Part shown: piece after piece, positions 56,260 to 64,000 of the stretch
Layout of the letters: each line of letters starts with the position of its first letter
Position numbering within the stretch: position 1 is the stretch's first letter
Source: Blastocatellia bacterium
GTDB lineage: Bacteria; Acidobacteriota; Blastocatellia; HR10; J050
Direction: 5' to 3'
Length of the DNA: 64,000 bases
Assembly (NCBI GenBank): GCA_025054955.1
Contig: JANWZE010000055.1
Location: 1 to 64,000 of the forward strand
Position numbers and translations under genes: made by a program
The notes under the pieces: model-generated
Told to the model about the DNA's origin: nothing
The model's database searches: none
Seen by the model: only the letters and a program-made list of their open reading frames with translations

Positions 56260-56796
56260 TCACGACGATTTCACTGATTTGGGCTGACGCGCCGGCATTG
56301 ACTGCGCTGCATGCGATTGACCATTTTCCAACAATTCTGTCGTGTGTTCGGTGACGCTGGGTGCAGCCTCAGGACGCTGTTCAAGTGAGACAGGCATCGT
56401 TGAAGCAGACCGAGGCAAGGCGACCGCTAAAGTCGGTCGGCACTGCTGCGGCTCTTTGGGTAGAAACAACGAATAGATCATCATGCCCAGCCCAACAACA
56501 CACAGCAAGCCGCCAATGGGGGCAACGTCTTGTAGGAAATTGCCCATGGGACGATTCAAGTTTTCGATGGCCCCGCCAACGATACTGATCAGCGCAGCGA
56601 GCACTATACCGCCCCAAAACGTGATAAATCCCCAGCGTCGCATGCGGCCTCGCTCGGTCAAATACGCGCTCGCGTCCACGCCGCTAGGTGAGGATGAGTT
56701 GGACGCTGCGCTCACAATCTGTGACAGGTGGAATCCACAGGCTCGGCAAAAGTTCTGACCGGATGAAGTCGGCGCTGCGCAATTGGGGCAATACAT
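56260..56796 (-). CDS. Zinc-ribbon membrane protein B
   Basis: The 178-residue protein begins with a zinc ribbon (CPNCAAPTSSGQNFCRACGFHLSQI). Two membrane helices follow (FITFWGGIVLAALISIVGGA and GGLLCVVGLGMMIYSLFLP), then a polar C-terminal tail. ATG 56796 follows GGAGG; a further six codons upstream are not needed. It is upstream of paralogue A in one operon. Confidence 0.78.
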   Translation of the reverse strand: MYCPNCAAPTSSGQNFCRACGFHLSQIVSAASNSSSPSGVDASAYLTERGRMRRWGFITFWGGIVLAALISIVGGAIENLNRPMGNFLQDVAPIGGLLCVVGLGMMIYSLFLPKEPQQCRPTLAVALPRSASTMPVSLEQRPEAAPSVTEHTTELLENGQSHAAQSMPARQPKSVKSS

Positions 56797-57131
56797 AGTT
56801 CGTTCCTCCGGCAATAGGCTTACGGATGCTCATTCGTGCGTTGTTGACGTTTGAACATATCGGCGTGTCGCTGTCGCGGTTCGGCATCAGGCGCTGTCAG
56901 CTCTTTAGAAAAATAGCCCACCAAACCAGCAACGACGTGAAAGAATTTCTTTTTCATCGTTCGTGGCGAGCTTGGACTCATGGGCGATTCTCCAGAATGT
57001 AGTGAGCCGGTACTTATAGCACAATGACAGATCGGCTCGCTATGGACGATACGCAGGCCAATCGGTTCAGGTTCTCAGCCATTTCTCCAGATTCATTGAC
57101 CGCTCTGACGCGCGCAAGTAGAATCCTGCGC
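56797..57131. repeat. Intergenic region with a REP-like phrase
   Basis: 56958-57000 repeats the dispersed phrases CATCGTTCGTGGCGAGCTTG and TCATGGGCGATTCTCCAGAA seen near 27905, 28090 and 44070. The remaining sequence holds the divergent promoters. An upstream extension of the next gene (from 57024) is possible but lacks a conserved start. Confidence 0.5.
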
Positions 57132-57737
57132 ATGGAGGTGGTCAACAGCAATCCACCGGGCGCGCGTGCTCCTTTTGCTCGACGCCATCTGGCTACGCTT
57201 CTGCTGATTCTGTTTGTCGGAGCATCGTTCGCGTTGCAGTACAAGGTACGACATGGCAGCGTCATCCCGATTCGCCGGGGCGGCTTGAATATCGGCACGC
57301 CAGCGCCGAGCTTCGAACTGAAAGACCTGGATGGCCGCACGGTCAAGTTGGATGATTTGAAAGGGAACACCGTCATCCTTGATTTCTGGGCGACGTGGTG
57401 CGGGCCATGTCGCGCGGAATTCAACGAGCTGGAAGCCTGGATGCAAAAGAAACAGAAAGACGGAACATGGCAGGGCATTGTGGTGCTTGCGGTGAACCTC
57501 CAGGAAGAACCAGCCGTGGTGCGCCGGTTTGTCCAGCAGCGCCAATTGCCATTCACGATCTTACTCGATAGCAATGGGAGTGTCGCTGAGCGATATAATG
57601 TGCAGGCGCTGCCCAGTTTGTACGTGATTGATCCGATGGGTCACATCCGCCTTGTTGAGGAAGGGTACAAAGGAGGAGTCCAGTTTAAGCTGGATTATCA
57701 GATTGGCGCGATTCAGCAGGACACGTCACGTGAATGA
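57132..57737 (+). CDS. TlpA/ResA-family membrane-anchored thiol oxidoreductase
   Basis: The 201-residue protein has an N-terminal helix (LATLLLILFVGASFALQY) that anchors or exports it. The thioredoxin-like domain follows: GTPAPSFELKDLDGRTVKLDDLKG, the active site WATWCGPCRAEFNELE, and the cis-Pro segment ALPSLYVID. It is probably periplasmic and reduces apocytochromes or other disulfides. ATG 57132 is chosen near the helix; starts up to 36 codons upstream are open. Confidence 0.85.
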   Translation: MEVVNSNPPGARAPFARRHLATLLLILFVGASFALQYKVRHGSVIPIRRGGLNIGTPAPSFELKDLDGRTVKLDDLKGNTVILDFWATWCGPCRAEFNELEAWMQKKQKDGTWQGIVVLAVNLQEEPAVVRRFVQQRQLPFTILLDSNGSVAERYNVQALPSLYVIDPMGHIRLVEEGYKGGVQFKLDYQIGAIQQDTSRE

Positions 57738-57803
57738 TTAATCGAGCCGGAGAGTGCTTAGCTATGGCGTCGTAATGATTCGCTTTCGTGAGGAACAGAT
57801 CAC

Positions 57804-58772
57804 GTGAGTGATTGGATCATCGAGACAGTGGGTTTAACAAAAACCTATACTTCGGGCTGGTGGCGGAAGAATCGCGTCGAAGCGATGGCCGATTTAGACC
57901 TGCAGGTCGGGCGTGGTGAGATATTCGCCTTCCTTGGACCCAATGGCGCTGGAAAGACCACGACCATCAACGTGCTCATGGGGTTTTTACAGCCGACGCG
58001 CGGCCATGTCGCGCTGTTTGGTTCGTCGCCGAGCGACCACCGCGTGCGCGCGCGAATCGGTTATCTGCCGGAGCATCACGCGTTCTATTCGTTTTTAACG
58101 GCGACGCAGTTGTTGAATTTCTTCGGACAACTGATGGGCATTCCAGCGCGTGAGCGGCGTCAGCAGATTGAACAACGATTGCACCGAGTAGGATTGTGGG
58201 ACGCGCGCAATCGAAAGATCGCCACGTATTCGCGCGGCATGCGCCAACGATTGGGGATCGCGCAGGCGTTGCTTGGTGAGCCGGCGCTGCTTATCCTTGA
58301 CGAACCTACATCCGGCTTCGATCCGCTCGGACGCCGCGCCGTGCGCGACCTGTTGCTAGAGTTGAAGCAGGCAGGGACGAGCATTTTCCTCTCGTCGCAT
58401 ATTCTTTCAGAAGTCGAGGCCGTGTGTGACCGTGTGGCCATCATCAACCGTGGACGACTGGTTCAGGGCGGCACACTGGACGAGGTCATCGGCGCTCAGG
58501 CCGGCTACCAGATCGCTTTCACCGATCCGACAGAGGCGGCGGCGCCGCGCCTGCGCCAAATGAGTCTGAACATCACGCAGGATGAAGACCTCTTTCATGT
58601 GTTCGTCGGCGATGAAGCGCTCGCGCAGACAGTTCTGGATACGATTCGTTCACACGGCGGTCTCCTCAGATCATTCATCCCGAAGACGCGGACGCTCGAA
58701 GAGGTTTTCCTTCAGCTTGTCGGACCGCCGCAAACAACTCCCGCGAGTGACGACATGGAGAAACAGCGGTGA
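57804..58772 (+). CDS. ABC transporter ATP-binding protein
   Basis: The 322-residue ATPase has Walker [19 protein letters not shown], the signature [19 protein letters not shown], Walker [14 protein letters not shown] and the H-loop [11 protein letters not shown]. The C-terminal ~80 residues are the extra domain of DrrA/CcmA-like exporters. GTG 57804 is the start. Its stop overlaps the permease start by 4 bp (GTGA). Confidence 0.93.
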   Translation: MSDWIIETVGLTKTYTSGWWRKNRVEAMADLDLQVGRGEIFAFLGPNGAGKTTTINVLMGFLQPTRGHVALFGSSPSDHRVRARIGYLPEHHAFYSFLTATQLLNFFGQLMGIPARERRQQIEQRLHRVGLWDARNRKIATYSRGMRQRLGIAQALLGEPALLILDEPTSGFDPLGRRAVRDLLLELKQAGTSIFLSSHILSEVEAVCDRVAIINRGRLVQGGTLDEVIGAQAGYQIAFTDPTEAAAPRLRQMSLNITQDEDLFHVFVGDEALAQTVLDTIRSHGGLLRSFIPKTRTLEEVFLQLVGPPQTTPASDDMEKQR

Positions 58773-59581
58773 CGCGGACTGTGATCATTGCTGGTCATGT
58801 GCTAAGTCGGCTGTGGCGCCAGAAGCTGGTGATCGTGACCCTGGTGGTGGCGTTACTCATCATCGGGTTGATGAGTTCCTCGCTCTTCATGATTAGAACG
58901 GCGTCACAGCTTGGTCAACCGAGCGAAGCTCAGCAAATGGCCATGGGATTGTTCTTCTTTGTGACGATGTTGATGGGCTGGTTTGCCGATCTAGTGGGAT
59001 TAGTCATCGGCGTGACCGTGACGCGACAGGATATTCGCGATGGCACGGTTTTCAGTCTGCTGGCCAAACCGGTGGCGCGATGGGAATATCTGTTGGGGAG
59101 TTATCTTGGCAGCGTGGTTTACTTGTTGCTGGTCTGGTTGGTGCTCACTGGCGTCTATGTCGGCTTGGTGTACGTAACGGAACAACCGCTGGGGAGAATG
59201 CATGGGCTCGTTCTGCTAGGACATGCGGCGCTATCTTTGCTGATGTTGAGCCTTGCTTTTGGTTTGGCGCAACGCTTCAGTGCGTGGATCGCCGCGCTGC
59301 TCGCCGTAGTGATCTACAATGGCGACGCTGCCGTCAATACTCTTGGCAGCCTGGTCGGCCTACTTGGACTGGGAATGCCCGAATGGATGCACAAGGCGCT
59401 TGTGTTTCCGCTGCCGGCCACGAATTGCTTTGATATGCTGTTCGAGTCACTCATGAAAACACAGCTTCAATCGCTGCCTTGGGGTTGGGGCTTGCTACAT
59501 ATCATTGATTACTCGGCGGTGATGGTCTTGCTCGGCTGGTGGCTGTTCCGCCGTCAGGATGTAACGTCGGCGACGGAGTGA
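58769..59581 (+). CDS. ABC transporter permease (ABC-2 type)
   Basis: The 270-residue protein has about six membrane helices, starting LSRLWRQKLVIVTLVVALLIIGLMSSSLFM. LVIGVTVTRQDIRDGTVFSLLAKPVARWEYLLGSYLG is typical of ABC-2 (NosY-like) permeases. The substrate is unknown. GTG 58769 overlaps the ATPase stop, so the two subunits are co-translated. Confidence 0.87.
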   Translation: MTRTVIIAGHVLSRLWRQKLVIVTLVVALLIIGLMSSSLFMIRTASQLGQPSEAQQMAMGLFFFVTMLMGWFADLVGLVIGVTVTRQDIRDGTVFSLLAKPVARWEYLLGSYLGSVVYLLLVWLVLTGVYVGLVYVTEQPLGRMHGLVLLGHAALSLLMLSLAFGLAQRFSAWIAALLAVVIYNGDAAVNTLGSLVGLLGLGMPEWMHKALVFPLPATNCFDMLFESLMKTQLQSLPWGWGLLHIIDYSAVMVLLGWWLFRRQDVTSATE

Positions 59582-60062
59582 TCACGGTGACTCATCTGAA
59601 CGCTCAACGGGTCAGACAGAAGTTAGTGGAGTTGGATAGAACGCGGATGAGGCGGATGCGGCGGATTTTCACGGATTGATCCGCGTTGATCAGCCGAATC
59701 CGCGTCATCCGTGTTCCATGAGATTCTCAACTTAATGCCATTGGCTTTCAAAAGCCCGGCTAAACTCAGTAGCCGCTGACGCGGCTGGCTGCACATTGGG
59801 GTATGGTGTGGCAGTGGCGCCTGGTCGTCGGGGCCATCGGCGTGTACCCCTACAACAAATTCAATAGCCGCTGAGGGGCTAATGTGCGGATACCAATGGC
59901 GTGCGTTCCCTGGGCTGACTCATTCGCAAACCGCGCTAATAGCTCATAGACCATGTCGGGCCGGTAAACTGCCCTCACAGGCTAATTGCTCATAGCCCAT
60001 GTTGAGCTGGTAAACTGCCCTCACACGGTAGTGGCTCATAGAGCATGTCGAGCCGGATAGTT
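59582..60062. repeat. Intergenic repeats: imperfect palindrome, MITE end and 46-bp tandem repeat
   Basis: 59637-59730 contains an imperfect palindrome built on GCGGATGAGGCGGATGCGGC and its complement (GAATCCGCGTCATCC). 59774-59790 and 59861-59880 share TAGCCGCTGA(C/G)G(C/G)GGCT. 59914-59938 is a MITE end (CTCATTCGCAAACCGCGCT). 59942, 59988 and 60034 begin three units of an exact 46-bp period (GCTCATAG..CATGT..G..GG, then TAAACTGCCCTCACA in the first two). There is no gene. Confidence 0.7.
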
Positions 60063-60072
60063 TCTTGCTACC

Positions 60073-60112
60073 TTTCAAAATTGAAACTACCGTGTCTCAG
60101 GTTGAAACATTC
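60073..60112 (+). promoter_or_regulatory. Candidate activator sites upstream of the sigma-54 promoter
   Basis: TTTCAAAATTGAAA (60073-60086) is a perfect palindrome. TGTCTCAGGTTGAAACA (about 60093-60109) is a near-perfect one with the same TTGAAA half-site. They lie about 100-150 bp before the expected transcription start, where enhancer-binding proteins usually bind. The protein that would bind is unknown. Confidence 0.45.
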
Positions 60113-60205
60113 CTTTCACTCCGTGTTGTGGCGGAGAGGCCGATGGCAGATTTATAAACATTGTGTTTTCAATTTCTGGAAAGCGAATTCCCTGGGCTAG
60201 CCAGT

Positions 60206-60220
60206 TGGCACGATGCTTGC
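60206..60220 (+). promoter_or_regulatory. Sigma-54 (RpoN) promoter
   Basis: TGGCAC at 60206-60211, five bases, then TTGC at 60217-60220 matches the consensus TGGCAC-N5-TTGC. GG and GC are exactly 10 bp apart. Transcription should begin near 60232. It points to the small ORF at 60258. Confidence 0.75.
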
Positions 60221-60257
60221 TCATAGTCGGTTGCAAGTTTGAGCGGAGCCGACTTGT

Positions 60258-60350
60258 ATGCTGAACCGACAACGGCTAAAGGAACGGTTGCCGAAGGGCA
60301 ACAAGGTTCTGCTCGAGAAAATATGCTGCCTTTTCCTCGGCGGTAAGTAG
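60258..60350 (+). CDS. Possible 30-residue peptide gene under sigma-54 control
   Basis: ATG 60258 follows GCGGAG (60243-60248, spacing 9). The frame ends with TAG at 60348-60350. The N-terminal half is basic (MLNRQRLKERLPKGNK). The C-terminal half is hydrophobic with a Cys pair (LLEKICCLFLGGK). I do not recognise it. It fits between the sigma-54 promoter and the hairpin at 60343-60386, so the unit may encode a peptide or be a small RNA. Confidence 0.4.
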   Translation: MLNRQRLKERLPKGNKVLLEKICCLFLGGK

Positions 60351-60386
60351 CCGAGAGCAAGGTTCGATGTGAACCCGGCTACTTAC
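60343..60386 (+). terminator. Long hairpin at the end of the sigma-54 unit
   Basis: GTAAGTAGCCG (60343-60353) pairs perfectly with CGGCTACTTAC (60376-60386). Inside, GGTTC (60361-60365) pairs with GAACC (60371-60375), and the two stems stack on the 3' side. The total is 16 bp with a 7-nt bulge. The stem includes the stop codon of the small ORF. No T tract follows, so it may be an RNA structure rather than a classic terminator. Confidence 0.55.
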
Positions 60387-60417
60387 TGCTGATCTCGCCA
60401 TCGAATTGATGCCTCCG

Positions 60418-60446
60418 TTGAGCTTCAACGCGAACTAACCTATACT
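60418..60446 (+). promoter_or_regulatory. Sigma-70-type promoter of the M1-like gene
   Basis: TTGAGC at 60418-60423 and TATACT at 60441-60446 are separated by 17 bp. The predicted start of transcription falls at about 60453, right at the ATG (60455), so the mRNA could be leaderless. Confidence 0.55.
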
Positions 60447-60454
60447 ACGCTTCT

Positions 60455-62188
60455 ATGGTGTGGCGGCGGATGCGCCAAGTCGCTGTTGTCCTGCTTGTGA
60501 TGTTGTGGCCGTGGATGCAGGCCCGCGCTGAGGCGCGGCAATTGTTGGGGTCAGCCGGTGCACGCCCGACCTATCGCATTGAGCTTGACCTTGACCAAGG
60601 CTCCTTAACCTACTGGGGGCAGGAGACTGTTCGCTATGTGCACACGGATGGAGTAGCCTCCGATGTGGTGTGGTTTTTGCTGGCTCCCAATGCGCGCACG
60701 GCTTCGAGCAAGGATGCCTCGCCGTTGTTGTTTGTCCGTCGGGTTAAAGTGGACGATGAGGAAGTTCAGTTTCAGGTCCACGACTCTACCAGGGTTGAAG
60801 TCACTCTCCCCAAGCTGTTGGCCAAGGGGGATGAAATCCGGTTAGAGCTGGAATTTGTCGGCAAAGTGCCGCCGCTAGACCCGATGCTCAACACACTGCC
60901 GGCGCATTTCACCGAACAGATCGCTCAGGTCATTAACAGCCGCGAGCGTCGAACTTACGTGGACCCTCCATTTTTTGTCTCCGAGCAGTTTACCGTGTTA
61001 GCTCGATTTCATCCGATCCTGGCGCCTCGGCGCAATGGCCAATGGTACACACAAGTGACGCGCACCGTGGACGATGAATTCTGTGGTGAGGCGGCTGATT
61101 ATGAATTGTTGATTCGCGCGCCGGCGGGTGTGATGGTTCATGCTTCGGGTCGGGCAGCGGCTGTCCGAAGCGAGGCTGGCAAGCGAGCCTGGCTGTGGCG
61201 GGGAGAGGGGGTGCGCGATGTGCTCGTGATTGCCGGGCTGGAACTTGACATGGTATCGGAGCAGGTTGGTCCTGTAGAGGTGCAATCGTTTTTTCTGCCC
61301 GATGATGAAGCAGTAGCTCGTCAGGTGTTGCAATATGCGGCCAAGGCGGTGGCCGCTTATCAGAGTTTGTTTGGGCCATATCCCTATCAGCAGTTGCGTC
61401 TGGTGGCAACGCCGCTGCCAGCCGGACGGATGAGCGCATCAGCTAGCTCGTTGATTGCGCTGGCTCGCGCCTATTACGTTGATTTTCAGAGTCCGCGTGG
61501 CTTGGCGTTGCCTGGCATGATCCGCGAGCATGCCGAGTTAATTCAACAAGGATTGGAATTCCATGTGGCCTATGCCGTCGCTCGACAATGGTGGGGCGCT
61601 GTGGTCGCCAGCGATTGTCGTAGCGCCCATTTCCTTGACAACACGTTGGCTACACATGCGGCGTTACGCTATTACGAAAGAAACTACGGGCCAGAAGAGC
61701 GAGACGCACAAGTCGAGGCTCAATTGAAAGCGGCTTATCGTGTTTACCGGATGTTTGGTGGCCAAGATCAATCGGCGAACCAGCCGGTCAGCCGATTCAA
61801 GAATAACTTTCAATATACCTCGATTGTGCACGTGAAAGGAGCCTTGTTGCTGGAGGCATTGCGTCAGGTGGTGGGCGAGCCGCAGTTGACAAGTGCCTTA
61901 CAGCAATACTACCTCAACCATTTGTTTGGGATTGCCGACGAATCCGCCTTGTTGCGCCTGCTTCGGCGGTCGGCAGGCCAACGCAGTGGACAAGTTGCTC
62001 AACTCTACGAACGGTGGATAGCCTGGCGGCGCGGCGATCAGGATATTGGAAAACCGGAATATCGCATCGTGGTGTCGGCCGGTATTGGGCCGTCGGATGA
62101 AGGTCGTCCATCGGCCTTTGAATGGCTCGGTCGCACCATTGCTCGTCAGATGACGCGCGTAGGCAGGTATGCAGTCAGACCGTTTTGA
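60455..62188 (+). CDS. Secreted M1-like protein lacking the zinc site (pseudo-peptidase)
   Basis: The product of about 577 residues begins with a signal peptide (RQVAVVLLVMLWPWMQARA). The M1 fold is recognisable: an N-terminal beta domain (IELDLDQGSLTYWGQETVRY), FGPYPYQQLRLVATPLP, the region around QWWG, and a helical C-terminus. The catalytic HExxH is replaced by YAVAR (Tyr373, Arg377). The third ligand, expected 18 residues later, is Asn396, and GAMEN reads GRMSA. It therefore cannot bind zinc in the usual way. ATG 60470 is an alternative start. A non-catalytic role is inferred. Confidence 0.78.
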   Translation: MVWRRMRQVAVVLLVMLWPWMQARAEARQLLGSAGARPTYRIELDLDQGSLTYWGQETVRYVHTDGVASDVVWFLLAPNARTASSKDASPLLFVRRVKVDDEEVQFQVHDSTRVEVTLPKLLAKGDEIRLELEFVGKVPPLDPMLNTLPAHFTEQIAQVINSRERRTYVDPPFFVSEQFTVLARFHPILAPRRNGQWYTQVTRTVDDEFCGEAADYELLIRAPAGVMVHASGRAAAVRSEAGKRAWLWRGEGVRDVLVIAGLELDMVSEQVGPVEVQSFFLPDDEAVARQVLQYAAKAVAAYQSLFGPYPYQQLRLVATPLPAGRMSASASSLIALARAYYVDFQSPRGLALPGMIREHAELIQQGLEFHVAYAVARQWWGAVVASDCRSAHFLDNTLATHAALRYYERNYGPEERDAQVEAQLKAAYRVYRMFGGQDQSANQPVSRFKNNFQYTSIVHVKGALLLEALRQVVGEPQLTSALQQYYLNHLFGIADESALLRLLRRSAGQRSGQVAQLYERWIAWRRGDQDIGKPEYRIVVSAGIGPSDEGRPSAFEWLGRTIARQMTRVGRYAVRPF

Positions 62189-62538
62189 TCAAAGAAATCC
62201 CAAACCCTCTTCGAGGGAAATTCCAAATCCGAAGCACGAAATCCGAAGCCCTCTTCGGGGGAAATCCGGCCCTCTTCGAGGGAAATCCGAAATCCCAAGC
62301 ACGAAATCCGAAACAAGTTCAAACGTCAAGAATCTCAATGTTCCAAACGCTGCCCCAATCCTTGTTTCACATTTGAGAGTTTGGTCATTGGAATTTGTTT
62401 CGGATTTCGGATTTCGTGCTTGGGATTTCCCCGCAGGGGCTTGGGATTTCCCCGCAGGGGCTTGGGATTTCCCGCAGGGGCTTGGGATTTCCCGCTCCAC
62501 GGGTTTGGAGCTTCGGATTTATTGCTAGCGCTTCGTCC
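62189..62538. repeat. Large imperfect inverted repeat and 21-bp tandem repeat
   Basis: 62279-62319 (GGAAATCCGAAATCCCAAGC onward) is complementary to 62391-62431 (GGATTTCGTGCTTGGGATTT region), with a ~70-nt loop. Both arms are made of CGAAATCC and CCCAAGC units. From about 62417, the unit CTTGGGATTTCCCCGCAGGGG repeats four times with a ~21-bp period. The stretch is open in frame with the next gene but is not conserved coding sequence. Confidence 0.7.
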
Positions 62539-63402
62539 ATGATTTCCCAAGAACTATATTATCGTGGCGTGCGACGGGTCCTGGTGATCACCCTGTGCTT
62601 GAATCTGGCGGTGGTGGTTGCCAAGTTGGTCATCGGGTTATTGGCCAACTCACTCAGCGTGATCGGCGACGCTATTCATTCATCAACGGACGCAATCAAT
62701 AACGTGGTCGGTTTACTGATTGTGCGTGTGGCTACCGCCGAGGCCGACGAAGAGCATCCGTATGGTCATCGCAAATTCGAATCGCTTGCCGGTTTTAGCG
62801 TGGGGGGGTTGCTGTGGGTGGTCTGTTTTGAGCTTGTTCAAAATGCGCTGCATCGTTTGTTCCGACCGGTCGCTGAATTAGAGGTCTCCGGCTTAACGAT
62901 GATCGGCATGACGGTGACGATGTTGGTGAACCTGTTCGTTTATATCTACGAGCGCCGCGCAGGGGAGCGTTTGGGAAGCCATTACCTGATTGCCGACTCG
63001 TTGCACACGCGCAGCGACATCTACGTCAGCGCCACCATCTTAGCCGGGTTGGTTTTGATGCGCATGGGATGGCCATGGCTCGATCCGGTGCTTGCCCTAG
63101 TTGTATCTGGCCTGATTGCCCATGCTGGCTGGCAAATTTTTCAACGGACTGTGCCGGTGCTGGTGGATGCTGCACCGTTATCGTCAGCGCGTATCCAGGC
63201 CCTCGTGATGGACGTGCCGGGCGTACAACGCGCTTATGAAATTCGATCACGCAGCGATGGCCAGCGAATGTATGTTGAGTTGAATCTTGAAGTCAATGCC
63301 AAGGATGTCTATCGCGCCCACTTGGTGACAGAAGAAGTGGAGCGTCGGTTGGTCGAGGCATTAGGGCCGAGTCAGATCACCATTCATGTTGAACCCTCGT
63401 GA
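62539..63402 (+). CDS. Cation diffusion facilitator (CDF) metal efflux protein
   Basis: The 287-residue protein has six membrane helices. The metal sites are in IGDAIHSSTDAINN and IADSLHTRSDIYVS; SDxxH is changed to DAIHSSTD/DSLHTRSD, as in CDFs with Asp/His ligands. EEHPYGHRKFESLAG follows helix 2. The C-terminal cytoplasmic domain includes DVPGVQRAYEIRSRSDG. It exports zinc, iron, manganese or cobalt; the metal is not clear. ATG 62539 is chosen; the open frame upstream reads through the tandem repeat. Confidence 0.9.
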   Translation: MISQELYYRGVRRVLVITLCLNLAVVVAKLVIGLLANSLSVIGDAIHSSTDAINNVVGLLIVRVATAEADEEHPYGHRKFESLAGFSVGGLLWVVCFELVQNALHRLFRPVAELEVSGLTMIGMTVTMLVNLFVYIYERRAGERLGSHYLIADSLHTRSDIYVSATILAGLVLMRMGWPWLDPVLALVVSGLIAHAGWQIFQRTVPVLVDAAPLSSARIQALVMDVPGVQRAYEIRSRSDGQRMYVELNLEVNAKDVYRAHLVTEEVERRLVEALGPSQITIHVEPS

Positions 63403-63602
63403 TGGGGAGTTGCCAACCGAGTTGAGTGAGTCACGTAGAGCCACGTGTTTTTGAGGCTGTGGATGTCAACAACAATGATAGTTGCCAAGCCGGTTGCATC
63501 AGACGTGTGGAGCCGGACGCTCAATAACTCATGCGATGCAATTCCGAGGCCGGCGTCACTGTGCAAAGAGCCCCATTCGCCGAAGCGTCATTGGCAGTGG
63601 AA
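63403..63602. other. Intergenic region between convergent CDF and HIT genes
   Basis: No gene, repeat or clear terminator is seen. Confidence 0.4.
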
Positions 63603-63950
63603 TCAGCCGGGCGGCCACCCCATCGGGCGACCACCTAACAGATGAATGTGCAGATGGAGCACCGACTGGCCGGCTTGAGGGCCACAGTTGATCACGACGC
63701 GATACCCATCATCAGCAAGGCCAGCTTGATTAGCCACCTTGGCGGTCACGCGCAGCAGATGTCCCAGCAGGGTTTCGTCGCCTTGTCCTACGTCGTTGAG
63801 AGATTCCATGTGTTCCCGTGGAATGATCAGCGTGTGCGTGGGCGCTTGCGGATTGATATCTTTGAGTGCGATGAGATACTCATCTTGATATAAAATTTCG
63901 CCGGGAACATCGCCCGCGATGATGCGACAGAAAAGGCAGTTGTCTTCCAT
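63603..63950 (-). CDS. HIT-family (HINT) nucleotide hydrolase
   Basis: The 115-residue protein starts CLFCRIIAGDVPGEILYQDE. The histidine triad is in QSVLHLHIHLLGGRPMGWPPG. This is the compact HINT branch, which hydrolyses AMP-N compounds such as adenosine phosphoramidates. The length is normal. The start is the ATG at 63950, near the window end. Confidence 0.94.
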   Translation of the reverse strand: MEDNCLFCRIIAGDVPGEILYQDEYLIALKDINPQAPTHTLIIPREHMESLNDVGQGDETLLGHLLRVTAKVANQAGLADDGYRVVINCGPQAGQSVLHLHIHLLGGRPMGWPPG

Positions 63951-64000
63951 CCGTCTTTCTCTCCCTATGATTTTGAGTGTTCATCTTATCAACCTTGAGC

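Noticed and set aside
59942-60062. CRISPR array
   Set aside because: The units are contiguous 46-bp tandem repeats without unique spacers, and no cas genes are near.
62417-62500. CRISPR-like repeats of about 21 bp
   Set aside because: The repeats abut directly with no spacers.

Overview
The window looks like the chromosome of a Gram-negative bacterium, at about 55% GC by eye. Pointers are kdsB (LPS Kdo activation), TonB-type C-terminal domains, mtgA, signal peptidases, a prepilin peptidase and many secreted peptidases. A stand-alone archaeal-type Thr-tRNA editing domain, a class I-like HMG-CoA reductase, SpoIIM/RDD membrane genes and Ser/Thr-kinase-like proteins with PKD and TPR parts would suit an Acidobacteriota (Blastocatellia-like) genome. 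That assignment is an inference, not proven here. No prophage, plasmid or CRISPR array is visible.

Layout. 1-0.7 kb: end of an rRNA operon (23S 3' end, 5S, terminator, a tRNA 5' remnant). 1-6.6 kb: ttcA, an S26-like peptidase, DUF2752, lepB, carA and a secreted M28 peptidase. 6.8-11.6 kb: a large membrane pseudokinase followed by a secreted PKD/TonB-C protein. 11.7-13.1 kb: a hicBA toxin-antitoxin pair between copies of the neighbouring gene's 3' end. 12.6-16.9 kb (minus): G3E GTPase, argS, aroF and the Thr-editing domain in one tight operon. 17-22 kb: S9 and M20 peptidases and a flavin reductase. 22-23.4 kb: an MNT/HEPN toxin-antitoxin pair with hepT remnants on both sides. 23.5-32.5 kb: kdsB-pyrG, comEA/AlbA_2, HMG-CoA reductase, and ggt behind an alanyl-tRNA editing protein. 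32.7-37.9 kb: SpoIIM and RDD, beta-oxidation-type enzymes, nusB, trmI. 38-42.3 kb: a redox cluster (PerR with a PerR box in its own promoter, 2-Cys peroxiredoxin, thioredoxin-like protein, mtgA, isochorismatase, AhpD-like selenoprotein). 42.3-50.4 kb: two MFS transporters, feoB with a DtxR-FeoA regulator, a TGS GTPase. 50.4-64 kb: leuCD, pilD, a glycosyltransferase, rpsU, zinc-ribbon proteins, TlpA, an ABC exporter, a sigma-54 mini-gene, a dead M1-like peptidase, a CDF transporter and a HIT protein.

Most striking. An AhpD-family gene (41710-42267) has one in-frame TGA exactly at the second Cys of the CxxC active site. A bacterial SECIS-like hairpin follows at the right distance, so it is very probably a selenoprotein (Glu67-Cys79-Sec82-His86). 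A second candidate is a compact unit at 60206-60386: a consensus sigma-54 promoter, an RBS, a 30-codon ORF and a long perfect hairpin, with palindromic candidate activator sites upstream. The intergenic regions are rich in undescribed dispersed repeats: a ~102-bp MITE-like element, a ~105-bp foldback element, REP-like motifs, and a repeat that also sits in frame inside argS.
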